DNA of 64,000 nt, taken from assembly GCA_963812505.1 (NCBI GenBank), contig CAWEVM010000009.1:62001-126000 (forward strand). Direction: 5' to 3'. The notes beneath the pieces were generated by a model that was given only the letters and a program-made list of their open reading frames with translations, made no database searches and was not told where the DNA came from. Of this stretch, positions 27,846 to 36,630 are shown piece after piece. The translations under genes and the position numbers were made by a program. Source of the stretch: JAMXLO01 sp963812505. GTDB lineage: Bacteria; Pseudomonadota; Alphaproteobacteria; Acetobacterales; Acetobacteraceae. How positions within the stretch are numbered: the stretch's first letter is position 1; every line of letters starts with the position of its first letter.

Positions 27846-29465
27846 TCACCCGTTCGGCGTCTGGTCCAGCCAGATGTCGGACAGATCCTGGTTGATATAG
27901 TGGCTCGGACCGATCTTCCAGCCATGCACGTAGGATCGTTCCGGCACCATACGATACCACCAGAGCATTGGAAACTCCCGCGCCTCGGTATCGACGATGC
28001 GCGTCTCGTATTGCCGCATCAGCGCCCGCTGTTTGGTGGAGTCGCTCTCGCGCAGCATGCGGTCATAGATATCGGCCTCGACCGGATCGCTATAGCCGCC
28101 GTAGTTCTCGACGAACACGTCGTGCGGCAGGTACTTCTGGGTGTCCAGCACCGGATTGACGATGCTGTTGCAGTTGGCCTCGACAACGACGTCGAAGTCG
28201 CCGGTGCGCATCGCCTGGAACCAGGGCCCGGTCGGCACCACACGCTGCGTGGCGGTCACGCCGATCTTGCTCCACTGATCCACGAGCCAGGTTCCCACGT
28301 ACTTATACGGCTGGTCGACGTTGCGGTTCAGCAGTTCGACGTGCAGGTTCTCCTGGCCGGCCTCCTTCAGCAGCCGCCGAGCCTCCGCGCGCGACTTCTC
28401 AATGTCGGGCCAGAAGCCGGCCATCTTCTGGAGTTCCTCCTTCGTCGCGGCCAGCGGCGAGCCGGGAAACACGATGCCACCGACAGTGTGGACGTTGGCG
28501 ATCTTCGACAGCGCCGGCGCGCCGTTCCACTGATCGACGGCGAGCAGCAGTGCCTTGCGCACGCGCACATCGTCGAACGGCTTACGTCGTTCGTTCGGCG
28601 TGATCAGGTTGCCGCAGTTCCAGTCACTGGTCTGCACCTTCACCTTGTCGCCGAGTTCCCGCTTCAGGTCGTTGATCGCGGACGGCGGCAGGCCACGGAA
28701 TTCCATCGCGGCGCGACCAGAGCGGATCGCCTCGACACGTACCACCTGCTTCTCGCTGAAGATGCCGACGAAGCCGTCCAGATAGGGCAGGCCCTTGTGG
28801 TAGTAGTCGGGGTTCCGTTCGCCCTTGATGTCCTGGCCGATGTCATAGGCGACGAACTTGAAGGGCCCCGAGCCCATCACGTGCTGTTCGAACCAGTGCG
28901 GATCCTTGTCGAGGATTGTCTTCGGATAGATGAAACCGTAGGGATCGGCGAGCGATGGCAGAAAAGTGCTGGCGGCATACTTCAGGCGAAATACCACTGT
29001 GGTGGCGTCCGGCGCATCAACCGAATCCACCACCGAGTACCAGTTCTGTCGCGCACTGAGCACGCCTTTCCGGGGGAAGATGATTTCGTGCCAGCTTGCC
29101 GCCACGTCTGCCGCCGTGAGCGGCGAGCCGTCGTGGAATTTCACGTCCGTGCGGATCTTGAATGTGTAGGTCTTGCCGTCATCCGTCGGTGTCGGGATCG
29201 CGGTGCAAAGATCGCAGACGAATTGCGTCGTGTCGGACGGGTTCTCCGGATTGACCCGCATCAGCACGCTGTAGAACGGCGCGACCGCGTGCACCAATGC
29301 ATAGGTCGCTTCGCGGTGCCCATCCAGACTCGGTGGCGCATCCGCCGGAATCATGTAGGTGAGAGTGCCGCCGCGCTTCGGCGTCATCTCCCCGGTGTTG
29401 GCTGCCACGGCCGGTCCGGCCGTTATGATCGCGGCGAGCCAGGTCGCGAGCAAGGCTGATCGCAT
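27846..29465 (-). CDS. ABC transporter substrate-binding protein, family 5
   Basis: 539-residue periplasmic binding protein. A signal peptide (residues 1-22, ending GPAVAANT) is followed by GGTLTYMIPADAPPSLDGH. The family 5 core includes DGKTYTFKIRTDVKFHDGSP near residue 93 and NPDYYHKGLPYLDGFVG near residue 218. This family binds peptides, nickel chelates, opines and some sugars. The ligand is not predictable here. It sits between the ATPase genes and the permease genes in one leftward operon. Confidence 0.92.
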   Translation of the reverse strand: MRSALLATWLAAIITAGPAVAANTGEMTPKRGGTLTYMIPADAPPSLDGHREATYALVHAVAPFYSVLMRVNPENPSDTTQFVCDLCTAIPTPTDDGKTYTFKIRTDVKFHDGSPLTAADVAASWHEIIFPRKGVLSARQNWYSVVDSVDAPDATTVVFRLKYAASTFLPSLADPYGFIYPKTILDKDPHWFEQHVMGSGPFKFVAYDIGQDIKGERNPDYYHKGLPYLDGFVGIFSEKQVVRVEAIRSGRAAMEFRGLPPSAINDLKRELGDKVKVQTSDWNCGNLITPNERRKPFDDVRVRKALLLAVDQWNGAPALSKIANVHTVGGIVFPGSPLAATKEELQKMAGFWPDIEKSRAEARRLLKEAGQENLHVELLNRNVDQPYKYVGTWLVDQWSKIGVTATQRVVPTGPWFQAMRTGDFDVVVEANCNSIVNPVLDTQKYLPHDVFVENYGGYSDPVEADIYDRMLRESDSTKQRALMRQYETRIVDTEAREFPMLWWYRMVPERSYVHGWKIGPSHYINQDLSDIWLDQTPNG

Positions 29466-29562
29466 GTTGCTGCCTCCCTTTGGTGTCCGTACCTCCTGAG
29501 TTCGTTCCTGTTGTTATTGGCCGTGACCGCAACTTGCGCAGTCATCGGCGGACGTCAGCCGG

Positions 29563-30552
29563 TCATCGCACTTCGCTGCACGCCGCGAAATGCCCCGGCC
29601 GCACCTCGCGCAGCTCCGGCCGCGACTGCTTGCAGCCCTCCACGGCGATCGGACAGCGCGGATGGAACACGCAACCGGATGGCGGATTGATCGGACTCGG
29701 TACTTCGCCCTGCACCGGCCGGAACGAGCGGTGCGCCTCGACGGACGGATCGGGCACGGGCACCGCCGCCAGCAGCGCCTGTGTATACGGGTGTAGTGGA
29801 TTGCCGAACAGTTCGTCGCAATCCGCGAGCTCGACGATGCGGCCGAGATACATCACCGCGACGCGTTGGCAGAGATGCCGCACCACGGACAGGTCATGCG
29901 CGATAAACAGGTAGGTCAGGCCGAACTGCTCGCGCAGGTCCTCCAGCAGGTTCACCACCTGCGCCTGGATCGACACATCCAGTGCAGACACCGCCTCGTC
30001 GCAGACAATGAACTCTGGCTCCAGCGCCAGTGCCCGCGCGATGCCGACACGCTGGCGCTGGCCGCCGGACATCTCGTGCGGATACCGGTCGGCGAAACGC
30101 GAGCTTAGCCCGCACACCGACAACAGCTCGCGCACCCGCGCCGCGCGCTTCGTCGCATCGGGCTCGATGCCGTGCACCTTGATCGGTTCGCCGATGATGT
30201 CGCCCACCTTCATGCGCGGGTTCAGCGAGCTGTACGGATCCTGGAAGATCACCTGAATGCGACGGCGCAGCGCCAGCAGCTCCTTCCGCTCCATCTGCGC
30301 GATGTCGACGCCGTCATATAGAATCTCGCCAGAGGTCGGCCGTTCCAGCCGCAGAATGCATCGGCCGGTGGTGGTCTTGCCGCAGCCGCTTTCGCCGACC
30401 AGCCCCAGCGTCTCGCCACGGCGCACGGTGAAGTCGATGCCATCGACCGCCTTCACCTCGCCGACCAAACGATGCGCAACGACGCCCTCGGTGATCGGGA
30501 AGTGCATGCGCAATCCCTTGACCTCGAGCAGCGGTCGGCCAATCGCACTCAT
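29563..30552 (-). CDS. Oligopeptide-type ABC transporter ATP-binding protein (DppF-like)
   Basis: 329-residue ATPase. Walker A is GESGCGKTTTGR near residue 53, the signature is MSGGQRQRVGIARALALEPE near residue 163, and Walker B is FIVCDEAVSALDVS. The C-terminal oligopeptide-type extension has a Cys-rich SGCVFHPRCPIAVEGCKQ, which in related proteins holds a metal cluster or zinc. The ATG overlaps the stop of the DppD-like gene as ATGA. Confidence 0.94.
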   Translation of the reverse strand: MSAIGRPLLEVKGLRMHFPITEGVVAHRLVGEVKAVDGIDFTVRRGETLGLVGESGCGKTTTGRCILRLERPTSGEILYDGVDIAQMERKELLALRRRIQVIFQDPYSSLNPRMKVGDIIGEPIKVHGIEPDATKRAARVRELLSVCGLSSRFADRYPHEMSGGQRQRVGIARALALEPEFIVCDEAVSALDVSIQAQVVNLLEDLREQFGLTYLFIAHDLSVVRHLCQRVAVMYLGRIVELADCDELFGNPLHPYTQALLAAVPVPDPSVEAHRSFRPVQGEVPSPINPPSGCVFHPRCPIAVEGCKQSRPELREVRPGHFAACSEVR

Positions 30553-31550
30553 GCCGCCGCTCCGGTTTCCGGTGTGACCTCGCGACTGCGAAAGCACGCC
30601 GCCAGGTGTCCGGCACCGCCTGCCGCTTCCAGCGGTGGTCGCGTCTCGCCACACTTTTCCACTGCGAAGCGACAGCGCGGCCGGAACGCGCAGCCAGCGT
30701 CGAGCCGTGTCAGATCGGGCGGCTGGCCTTCTACCGGATCGAGCCGTTCCTGGCGTGGACGGTCCAGCCGTGGAACCGAGCGCAGCAGCGCAATCGTATA
30801 GGGATGGCGCGGATTATGGTACACCTCGGCTGCCGGGCCACTCTCCACCAGGCGACCGGCATACATGACGTTCACCCGATTGGCGTAGCGCGCGACGACG
30901 CCCAGGTTATGCGTGATGATGATCAATGCGACGTTGAGGCGTCGCGTCAGGTCCTTCATCAGCTCGAGAATCTGTGCCTGTATGGTGACATCCAACGCGG
31001 TGGTCGGCTCATCGGCGATGATCAGCTTCGGGTCGCACGCCAGCGCCATGGCGATCATGATGCGCTGACGCATGCCGCCCGAGAGCTGATGTGGATACTG
31101 CTTCAATCGTCGCTGTGCATCGGAGATGCCGACCAGACTGAGCAATTCGACCGCTCGCTTGTGCGACGCCGTCCGATCCATGCCGCGGTGCTGTTCCAGT
31201 GTCTCGGTTATTTGCCGGCCGATGGTGAGCACAGGATTCAGTGAGGTCATCGGCTCCTGAAAAACCATGCCGATGTCTCCGCCGCGGATTTCGCGCATCT
31301 CTGCATCCGAGAGTTGCATGATATCGCGGCCGGCAAAGCGAATCTCACCTCGTGTGATGCGGCCGGGTGGATTGGGAATGAGACGCATCACCGACAGTGC
31401 ACTGACTGATTTGCCGGAGCCGCTTTCGCCGACAATAGCCACGGTCTCGCCTGGTTCGACGGTGTAGGAGATGCCGTCGACAGCGCGCACAATTCCAGCA
31501 CCGGTACGGAACTCGGTGTGCAGATCGTTCACTTCCAGGAGTGGCGGCAA
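30549..31550 (-). CDS. Oligopeptide-type ABC transporter ATP-binding protein (DppD-like)
   Basis: 333-residue ATPase with Walker A GESGSGKSVSAL near residue 40, signature LSGGMRQRIMIAMALACDPK near residue 158, and Walker B LIIADEPTTALDVT. The C-terminal extension has AGCAFRPRCRFAVEKCGE. It is the first gene of the five-gene leftward importer operon (dppD, dppF, binding protein, dppB, dppC order). No regulator gene is adjacent. Confidence 0.94.
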   Translation of the reverse strand: MPPLLEVNDLHTEFRTGAGIVRAVDGISYTVEPGETVAIVGESGSGKSVSALSVMRLIPNPPGRITRGEIRFAGRDIMQLSDAEMREIRGGDIGMVFQEPMTSLNPVLTIGRQITETLEQHRGMDRTASHKRAVELLSLVGISDAQRRLKQYPHQLSGGMRQRIMIAMALACDPKLIIADEPTTALDVTIQAQILELMKDLTRRLNVALIIITHNLGVVARYANRVNVMYAGRLVESGPAAEVYHNPRHPYTIALLRSVPRLDRPRQERLDPVEGQPPDLTRLDAGCAFRPRCRFAVEKCGETRPPLEAAGGAGHLAACFRSREVTPETGAAA

Positions 31551-31664
31551 TACCCCTCCCCCGACGCAGCCCCTGTGACCAGCGTTTGTTGGGTTTCTGT
31601 TCCTGGGCTTGGTATCGGCGGTGGCGGTTCAAGTCAACGCCGGTCGATGCAGGACTGCTGGGGG

Positions 31665-31865
31665 TCAGACCTCGAGACCGAGAGACCGCTGGACTTTCAC
31701 GACCCGCCTTGCCGCGTGCCAGACCTCGACCGAGCGGTGATAGGGGTCCAGCACCAGCATGTTCTCGGCGGTCGCTTCAGCGTGCGCGTCGCTCTCGCAG
31801 TCGAGATCGTGCGCCTGCACAATATGATCAGCCGCGTCGAGAATGTAGCAGCGATAACCGGCCAT
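31665..31865 (-). CDS. Small conserved-type hypothetical protein, 66 aa
   Basis: A 66-residue soluble protein starting MAGYRCYILDAADHIVQAHD and ending with a basic helix (VWHAARRVVKVQRSLGL). It has the look of the short alphaproteobacterial proteins with an aromatic first strand and an alanine-rich helix followed by VEVW. No function known. It lies alone between the ABC operon start and the entericidin gene. Confidence 0.6.
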   Translation of the reverse strand: MAGYRCYILDAADHIVQAHDLDCESDAHAEATAENMLVLDPYHRSVEVWHAARRVVKVQRSLGLEV

Positions 31866-32080
31866 GGCCCCCCCGATTTCCGGTCGCTCCAGAACGGCTC
31901 AAATCGTAGTGAATAATCGAGATCATGCCAACAGTTTTGAGAAGCAATGAAAAAATTCGCAGCTTCGATAGATCACCATCCTTCGCTACCGACAATATTC
32001 ACCGAACCTTGACCTGCACTGCATGCATCCGGGTGGAAGGGGGGCCGTTTCATGGGGCGCACGAAGGAAGGGATGCAAGC

Positions 32081-32242
32081 ATGCGAAGGAAGCTCGCCTT
32101 CATAATGGCGCTGCTGGCGCTCGCCGGTACCGCGCCGTTGCTGACGGCCTGCTACACGACCCAAGGCGCCGGCCAAGATCTGCAGGCCGCGGGGCATGGG
32201 CTGGAGAGCTCAGCGGAGCGGCACACCCCCTACCAGCCGTAA
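32081..32242 (+). CDS. Entericidin-type small lipoprotein
   Basis: A 53-residue lipoprotein. The hydrophobic signal ends in the lipobox LLTAC, so Cys becomes the lipidated first residue of the mature chain. A short TTQGAGQDLQAAGHGLESS segment follows that matches entericidin A/B-like proteins (GxGxDxxxxGxxxxxxA). It is envelope-located and usually stress-induced. The start at 32081 has GGAAGGGA upstream. The CsbD gene follows 22 bases later. Confidence 0.88.
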   Translation: MRRKLAFIMALLALAGTAPLLTACYTTQGAGQDLQAAGHGLESSAERHTPYQP

Positions 32243-32264
32243 TCATCGCCAATAGGAGACCGAC

Positions 32265-32462
32265 ATGGACAAGGATCGCATTGAAGGCGCCGGCAAACAG
32301 GCGAAGGGCAAGGTCAAAGAGACCTGGGGCAAGATGACCGGCGACACCAAGACCGAAGCCGAGGGCAAGGCTGACAAAGCGGAAGGGCGTGCTCAGAACG
32401 CAGTCGGCGGGATGAAGGACGCCGCTCGCGACGCGCGGGACAAGGTCACCGGCAAGGAGTGA
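32265..32462 (+). CDS. CsbD family stress protein
   Basis: A 65-residue, highly charged, Lys/Gly/Ala-rich protein. The repeated pattern KGKVKETWGKMTGD / GKADKAEGRAQNAVGG is diagnostic of CsbD. The family is induced by general stress in many bacteria, with no defined activity. AGGAGA precedes the ATG. It sits in a three-gene cluster with an entericidin-like lipoprotein and DUF3309. Confidence 0.93.
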   Translation: MDKDRIEGAGKQAKGKVKETWGKMTGDTKTEAEGKADKAEGRAQNAVGGMKDAARDARDKVTGKE

Positions 32463-32468
32463 TCCGCA

Positions 32469-32621
32469 GTGCCAACGCTGCTTCTGATCATCCTGATCAT
32501 TCTGCTGCTCGGTGCATTACCGACGTGGCCGTACAGCGCCGGTTGGGGCTACTATCCCAGCGGCGGCCTTGGACTGGTCCTGCTGATCGTGGTCGTTCTG
32601 CTGCTAATGGGACGAATATGA
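32469..32621 (+). CDS. DUF3309-type small membrane protein
   Basis: A 50-residue hydrophobic protein starting at GTG, 6 bases after the CsbD stop. Two membrane segments (LLLIILIILLLGALP and LGLVLLIVVVLLLMG) flank a short YSAGWGYYPSGG loop. That layout is the DUF3309 pattern common in alphaproteobacteria. The function is unknown. Its genomic company suggests stress-linked expression. Confidence 0.85.
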   Translation: MPTLLLIILIILLLGALPTWPYSAGWGYYPSGGLGLVLLIVVVLLLMGRI

Positions 32622-32650
32622 TCTGATTCGCGGGGCGGATCTTCCAGCGT

Positions 32651-32676
32651 CATGGCCGGCTGTCGCGCCGGCCATG
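32651..32676. repeat. Dispersed GGCCGG palindrome, family R2, copy 2
   Basis: A perfect 10-bp stem, CATGGCCGGC with GCCGGCCATG and a TGTCGC loop. It lies between the convergent DUF3309 and prfC genes. It has the same core as 13992-14030 and 46061-46149. It could end transcripts from either side. Confidence 0.65.
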
Positions 32677-32730
32677 CAGGTCCTTTGGTTTTCTCAATCA
32701 GGCTGGTTGCTCCATTGGGCGCCGATCGAA

Positions 32731-34272
32731 CTATGCCGCCATCTTCTCTGCCCGCACATCCTTGATGTCGCGGAACGTCAGTGCCGGCGAAAGCTCGGCG
32801 GCACGACGCATCATGAACGCTGAGGTGGCGAGAAACACCGGGTCGCCGTCCACATCGTCAGCCATGGCACTGCGGTTCTCGGCGATGAATTTCTGCAACG
32901 CAATCCGATCGGTGGATGACACCCAACGGGCCAGCGCATAAGGCGTCTGCTCGAAACCAATCGCAACCCCGTACTCCGCTGTCAGACGCGCTGCCAGCAC
33001 GTCGAGCTGCAACGTGCCCACCACGCCGACAAGCGGTGACGCGCCGTCCTGGGGACGGAACAATTGTACGACACCTTCTTCCGCCAGCTCGCTGAGCGCC
33101 TGGCGCAGCTTCTTCGCCTTCATCGCATCATCGAGCCGCACGCGGCGCAGGATCTCCGGCGCAAAGTACGGAACGCCGATGAAGTTCAGATCCTCGCCAT
33201 CGGTCAGCGTATCGCCGATACGCAAGGTACCGTGGTTGGGGATGCCGACCACGTCCCCCGCGAATGCCTCGTCGGCGATCTCGCGCTCGCGGGCGAAGAA
33301 GAACTGCGGCGCGTGGAGCGGGATCGACTTGCCGGTGCGCGCCTGCTTCAGCCGCATGCCACGCACGAGCCGTCCCGAGCAGACGCGGGCGAACGCGATG
33401 CGGTCGCGGTGGTTGGGGTCCATGTTCGCCTGGATCTTGAACACCAGCGCGGTCAGGCCAGGCTCAGTCGCCTCGACTGTGCGCGTGTCGGCCGGTTGAG
33501 CGCGCGGAGGGGGGCCGTACTCGGCCAAGCCGTCGAGCAGATCGCCGACGCCGATGCCCTTGATGGCGCTGCCGAAATACACCGGCGTCATATGACCGGC
33601 ATTGAATGCGCCGCCATCGAACTCGGGAAGCGCTGAACGGATCAGGTCCACCTCGTCGCCCAGTGCCTGCAGTCGGGGATCGGACTGCGGCAGATCGGCG
33701 TTGAGGTGTATCGCGCGCGCCCGGAGATCATAAGTGCCGGCGAAGTCGGCGGCACGACCCACCGGCCAGGTTACCGGCGCAGTGTCGAGTGCGAGCGTCG
33801 AGGCGATCTCGTCCAGCAGTTCGATCGGGTCGCGGCTCTCGCGATCCATCTTGTTGATGAAGGTGACAATGGGAATGTCTCGCAGTCGGCAGATCTCGAA
33901 CAGTTTTCGCGTGCGCGCCTCGATGCCCTTGGCGGCGTCGATCACCATCACCGCGGAATCGACCGCGGTGAGCGTGCGGTAGGTATCCTCGGAGAAGTCC
34001 TCGTGGCCTGGCGTGTCGAGCAGGTTGAACACGCAACCCGCGTGCTCGAAGGTCATCACCGAGGTGACCACCGAGATGCCCCGGTCGCGCTCGATGCCCA
34101 TCCAGTCGGAGCGCGTACGGCGCCGCTCACCCTTGGCGCGGACGTTGCCGGCGAGCTGGATGGCGCCGCCTGCCCGCAGCAGGTGCTCGGTCAGCGTGGT
34201 CTTGCCGGCGTCGGGGTGGGATATGATCGCGAACGTGCGGCGTCGGGCGATTTCGGTGGCGGCGTCGGTCAT
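32731..34272 (-). CDS. prfC: Peptide chain release factor 3
   Basis: 513-residue translational GTPase that recycles RF1/RF2 from the ribosome. The P-loop is SHPDAGKTTLTEHLL near residue 18, switch text is RTRSDWMGIERDRGISVVTS near residue 55, G3 is LDTPGHEDFSEDTYRTL near residue 85, and G4 is TFINKMDRESRDP. RF3-specific C-terminal domains follow. The start at 34272 gives the family N-terminus (MTDAATEIARRRTFAIISHP). The frame stays open for 70 more codons upstream, but they are unlike RF3. Confidence 0.97.
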   Translation of the reverse strand: MTDAATEIARRRTFAIISHPDAGKTTLTEHLLRAGGAIQLAGNVRAKGERRRTRSDWMGIERDRGISVVTSVMTFEHAGCVFNLLDTPGHEDFSEDTYRTLTAVDSAVMVIDAAKGIEARTRKLFEICRLRDIPIVTFINKMDRESRDPIELLDEIASTLALDTAPVTWPVGRAADFAGTYDLRARAIHLNADLPQSDPRLQALGDEVDLIRSALPEFDGGAFNAGHMTPVYFGSAIKGIGVGDLLDGLAEYGPPPRAQPADTRTVEATEPGLTALVFKIQANMDPNHRDRIAFARVCSGRLVRGMRLKQARTGKSIPLHAPQFFFAREREIADEAFAGDVVGIPNHGTLRIGDTLTDGEDLNFIGVPYFAPEILRRVRLDDAMKAKKLRQALSELAEEGVVQLFRPQDGASPLVGVVGTLQLDVLAARLTAEYGVAIGFEQTPYALARWVSSTDRIALQKFIAENRSAMADDVDGDPVFLATSAFMMRRAAELSPALTFRDIKDVRAEKMAA

Positions 34273-34701
34273 CGTGTCCCCATGCGAAGGCGCCGGGGAG
34301 GGACCCACCGGCGCCGGATATGTCATATAGGCAGGCCGGAGCGGATAACAGGACCAGGCTGTTCTACACGCACGGGTCCGCTGTGGCCGAGGGTGCGGCG
34401 AGCCACATGGTGGGAAAACCGAAGTCTGCTCCGAACTGGGGCCAGGTCGGCGGCCACTATGTTGCAGTACCTCGGCAGTCAAAGGCCCTCAAGGTTGGCA
34501 ACGGACCAACTATAGTGTGACGACTTCCAAGTAGGACACGCCAGCGCGTTCTAGGACTTCGGTCTAGACCCTATAGGCAAATTGCCTTCAGGCAACGTTT
34601 TCGGTACGAAAGCGTTGCCTCGTGGCTCGGTGGCGAGAATCTCGAAAACAGGAACGGGTTCCCGGCACCGCGCTGAGCGCGACTCTCAGGGACAATGCGA
34701 G
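34273..34701. other. 429-bp intergenic stretch
   Basis: No supported gene is seen between prfC and the small membrane protein gene. The stretch must contain divergent promoters for both. It shows small palindromes (ATATGTCATAT near 34320 and TTGCCTTCAGGCAA near 34580), the second being a short hairpin. No tRNA or riboswitch pattern was recognised. Confidence 0.4.
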
Positions 34702-35142
34702 ATGGCCGACATGCTGCGACGATTGTTGCGATTTCCCAGAGCACGCAGCGGCACATCTTGCACAACGGACCAGCGTCCAGGCTCTCGGCTGTCGGGTCTG
34801 GTCGTTGCTCTCATTGCTTGCTTCGCGCTCACCATGCCACTGACCCAGCCCTGTGTCGCCCTGGCGGAGACCGTGCAGGATCCTGCCCGGATGACCGCGG
34901 CTCATTCCGACAGGTTGACCGTGCCGGAGGTGCAGGGGCTGGGATGCATCACTGCCGGCGCTGCCGGCGCCATCGGGGCCTACGTCTACAGCGATATGGT
35001 GGTTATGGCGGCGGCCGCATCTGCCGGCGTTAACCCGGCCATTGGGTTGCCTCTCATCGTCAGCGGATTTGTCACCGGTTGCGGCGTCGGCACTACCATC
35101 ATGCCAATACTGCTGCATTTTGCATTCGGATATTCGATGTAG
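34702..35142 (+). CDS. Hypothetical exported or membrane protein, 146 aa
   Basis: Not recognised. A basic N-terminus is followed by a hydrophobic segment (LVVALIACFALTMPL, residues 33-47) ending near VALAET, then two further hydrophobic stretches rich in Gly/Ala (CITAGAAGAIGAYVYSDMVV and PLIVSGFVTGCGVGTTIMP). This is consistent with a small inner-membrane protein. The start at 34702 is chosen by the fit to a signal-like N-terminus. It is single-gene, followed by a hairpin. Confidence 0.55.
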   Translation: MADMLRRLLRFPRARSGTSCTTDQRPGSRLSGLVVALIACFALTMPLTQPCVALAETVQDPARMTAAHSDRLTVPEVQGLGCITAGAAGAIGAYVYSDMVVMAAAASAGVNPAIGLPLIVSGFVTGCGVGTTIMPILLHFAFGYSM

Positions 35143-35149
35143 GCGCGTG

Positions 35150-35179
35150 CAGCATGGCGGGCCGACTTCCGCCATGCTG
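35150..35179 (+). terminator. Hairpin after the small membrane protein gene
   Basis: A perfect 11-bp stem, CAGCATGGCGG with CCGCCATGCTG and an 8-base loop, 7 bases after the stop codon. There is no strong T-run, so it may act as a rho-assisted or mRNA 3' end stabilising structure. Confidence 0.6.
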
Positions 35180-35227
35180 CTGATCGCTCGAAAAGGTAAT
35201 ATATCCTGATCGGAATGATTGGCCTGC

Positions 35228-35431
35228 TCAACCGTTCCAACCACGCTCGTACCGCTGATGAAGCGGCACGGCGTAGCGTGCCGGGCAAACTGTAATGCTT
35301 CTGGTGGCTAAAAATTCCATGGTCAGACTTTCGGCTTCTCCGGTCTGCAAGGGGGGCAGTTTCTTGCACCGCTGCCAATGCTCCCGGGCCTGCTCCGAGG
35401 GTCTGCCGAACCGAGAGCCGAACTGCTGCAT
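35228..35431 (-). CDS. Possible small hypothetical protein, 67 aa
   Basis: A 67-codon frame beginning MQQFGSRFGRPSEQAREHW, with AAAGGA 8 bases before the ATG. It is charged and soluble, with no known motif. Support is the ribosome binding site and the absence of any competing gene in this strand interval. It is not a recognised family, so it may be spurious. Confidence 0.4.
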   Translation of the reverse strand: MQQFGSRFGRPSEQAREHWQRCKKLPPLQTGEAESLTMEFLATRSITVCPARYAVPLHQRYERGWNG

Positions 35432-35513
35432 GGCTGTGTCCTTTCGATGACCCGCGGAGGCGAATACGCGGTGGGTTGCGTGACCAAAGATAAGCTGGCC
35501 TGTCGTTGCTAAC

Positions 35514-35566
35514 TCACGAAACCGTGATCGAACAAGTGTTATATCACGAAATCGTGATCAACTTTT
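35514..35566. promoter_or_regulatory. Paired palindrome module, copy A
   Basis: Two 14-bp palindromes, TCACGAAACCGTGA and TCACGAAATCGTGA (35544), with centres 30 bp apart and ending in ATCAACTTTT. The second extends to perfect ATCACGA-AA-TCGTGAT half sites. Almost the same 53-bp module recurs at 36701-36752. Spacing near three helical turns suits cooperative dimer binding by a regulator. The bound protein is unknown. Confidence 0.6.
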
Positions 35567-35635
35567 CGATGCGCATACCTAACGAATATTTGAGCCCCAG
35601 GGCGGTCCGCATTGCGCTGACACCGTAACGGGTTA

Positions 35636-35653
35636 ATCACGATTGATTGTGAT
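35636..35653. promoter_or_regulatory. Related single palindrome upstream of the DHp-like gene
   Basis: ATCACGATTGATTGTGAT carries ATCAC/GTGAT arms like the paired modules but with a wider centre. It sits 46 bp before the start of the histidine-kinase-dimerisation-like gene and about 80 bp after module copy A. It could be a weaker site of the same operator family. Confidence 0.4.
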
Positions 35654-35699
35654 GGCCACCGTAATATCTGGGCGGTCGCTTGATTGGGGAAAGCATCGG

Positions 35700-36005
35700 A
35701 TGGATCAGTCGCCACAGGAGAGAACCGCTCAACTCGAACGACTTGTGTCGACTCTGCGTCATGACATACGAGGCATCGTTACCCCTGCCGCGCTCGTGGC
35801 TGAAGGTCTCCGTGGAAATGCCGACCCGGCGGTACAGCGGCTGGCGGCGCGAATTGCCGACATGGTCGACCGGATCGTCGCGCGATTGAACGCAACGCAC
35901 GAACTGGTCCCGCCTGGCGGTAGTTCGGGGCCAGTGATCGGAGCGGATGGCCGAACGATGGTTGCGGGCGGCCGCGCACGGCCGCGAACGCAGGTCAACG
36001 CCTGA
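35700..36005 (+). CDS. Stand-alone histidine-kinase dimerisation-like protein, 101 aa
   Basis: A 101-residue protein whose residues 10-70 look like a DHp (HisKA-type) helical hairpin. It has LERLVSTLRHDIRGIVTPAA, where the HD-x-R/G-x-x-P pattern mimics a phosphoacceptor His box, and a second helix LAARIADMVDRIVARLNAT. There is no ATP-binding domain, sensor or membrane segment. It may act as a phosphotransfer or decoy protein, or as a stand-alone coiled-coil. The start at 35700 is supported by GGGGAAAG upstream. It is bracketed by the duplicated palindrome modules. Confidence 0.6.
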   Translation: MDQSPQERTAQLERLVSTLRHDIRGIVTPAALVAEGLRGNADPAVQRLAARIADMVDRIVARLNATHELVPPGGSSGPVIGADGRTMVAGGRARPRTQVNA

Positions 36006-36116
36006 GCCGATTCCGGTCGACTTCAATGCTCGCGAGTAGCTGGCCGGGGCGCTGCAGGGCAGGAGCCGACAGCCAAACGCGCGCGGCGGCCAAGAGGTAT
36101 CCTGCTGAGCGGCCGG

Positions 36117-36476
36117 TCAGTAGATCCACGATGTCGGTATTATATCGGTCAATACGATACGCGGCTTCACGTCGAGGGTCTTGAGAGCCTCTGCGACGGA
36201 GCGAAACCGTTGCATGCGACCGATGATGGGTTGGACGAAAACCGCTGCAGTGTTACGCCACATGATCAACTGGCAGTGGGAACTCGTCCCCGTATAGATG
36301 GCAATCACCTCCTCATATTCTTCGCCATCTGTGCCGTGATCGAGACGAACCGAAATCCGGCAGTCGTGGACGTCGGTCCAGCGCCTGATGAGACCGTGGT
36401 CGACGATGTCGAACGCGATGCCTTTTGGCGGATGGGCTGGCGAGCGTCCGCCGCCTCGCTGCGTCAGATCGCGCAT
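36117..36476 (-). CDS. Hypothetical protein, 119 aa
   Basis: Not recognised. A soluble protein with RDLTQRGG at the start, a predicted beta-rich middle (CRISVRLDHGTDGEEYEEVI), CQLIMWRNTAAVFVQPIIG and a C-terminal LTDIIPTSWIY. Start uncertain: the ATG at 36476 or a TTG at 36488, neither with a strong ribosome binding site. It lies in the AT-richer patch between the two palindrome modules. Confidence 0.5.
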   Translation of the reverse strand: MRDLTQRGGGRSPAHPPKGIAFDIVDHGLIRRWTDVHDCRISVRLDHGTDGEEYEEVIAIYTGTSSHCQLIMWRNTAAVFVQPIIGRMQRFRSVAEALKTLDVKPRIVLTDIIPTSWIY

Positions 36477-36630
36477 AATCCGGCCCAAAGAGACAGCAAT
36501 GCAGTGGCAATTCCCAGTGTGGTCAGGAACGGGGCAATCCCCGCTTTGCTGGATCTGGCTGACGGGCGGTGTAGGGCAGTAGAAGGCATGAATCCACCGT
36601 GCTGCTCAGAGGTTCCTCGATCCGCGCCGG

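Noticed and set aside
27900..29459. 519-codon frame opposite the ABC substrate-binding protein
   Set aside because: The reverse strand encodes a full family 5 binding protein with a signal peptide. The opposite frame has no recognisable fold.
34273..34482. N-terminal extension of RF3 by 70 residues
   Set aside because: The extra residues do not resemble RF3, and the ATG at 34272 gives the standard N-terminus.
34500..34640. Possible tRNA or small RNA gene between prfC and the small membrane protein gene
   Set aside because: Short hairpins are present, but no cloverleaf, anticodon arm or T-loop consensus could be fitted.
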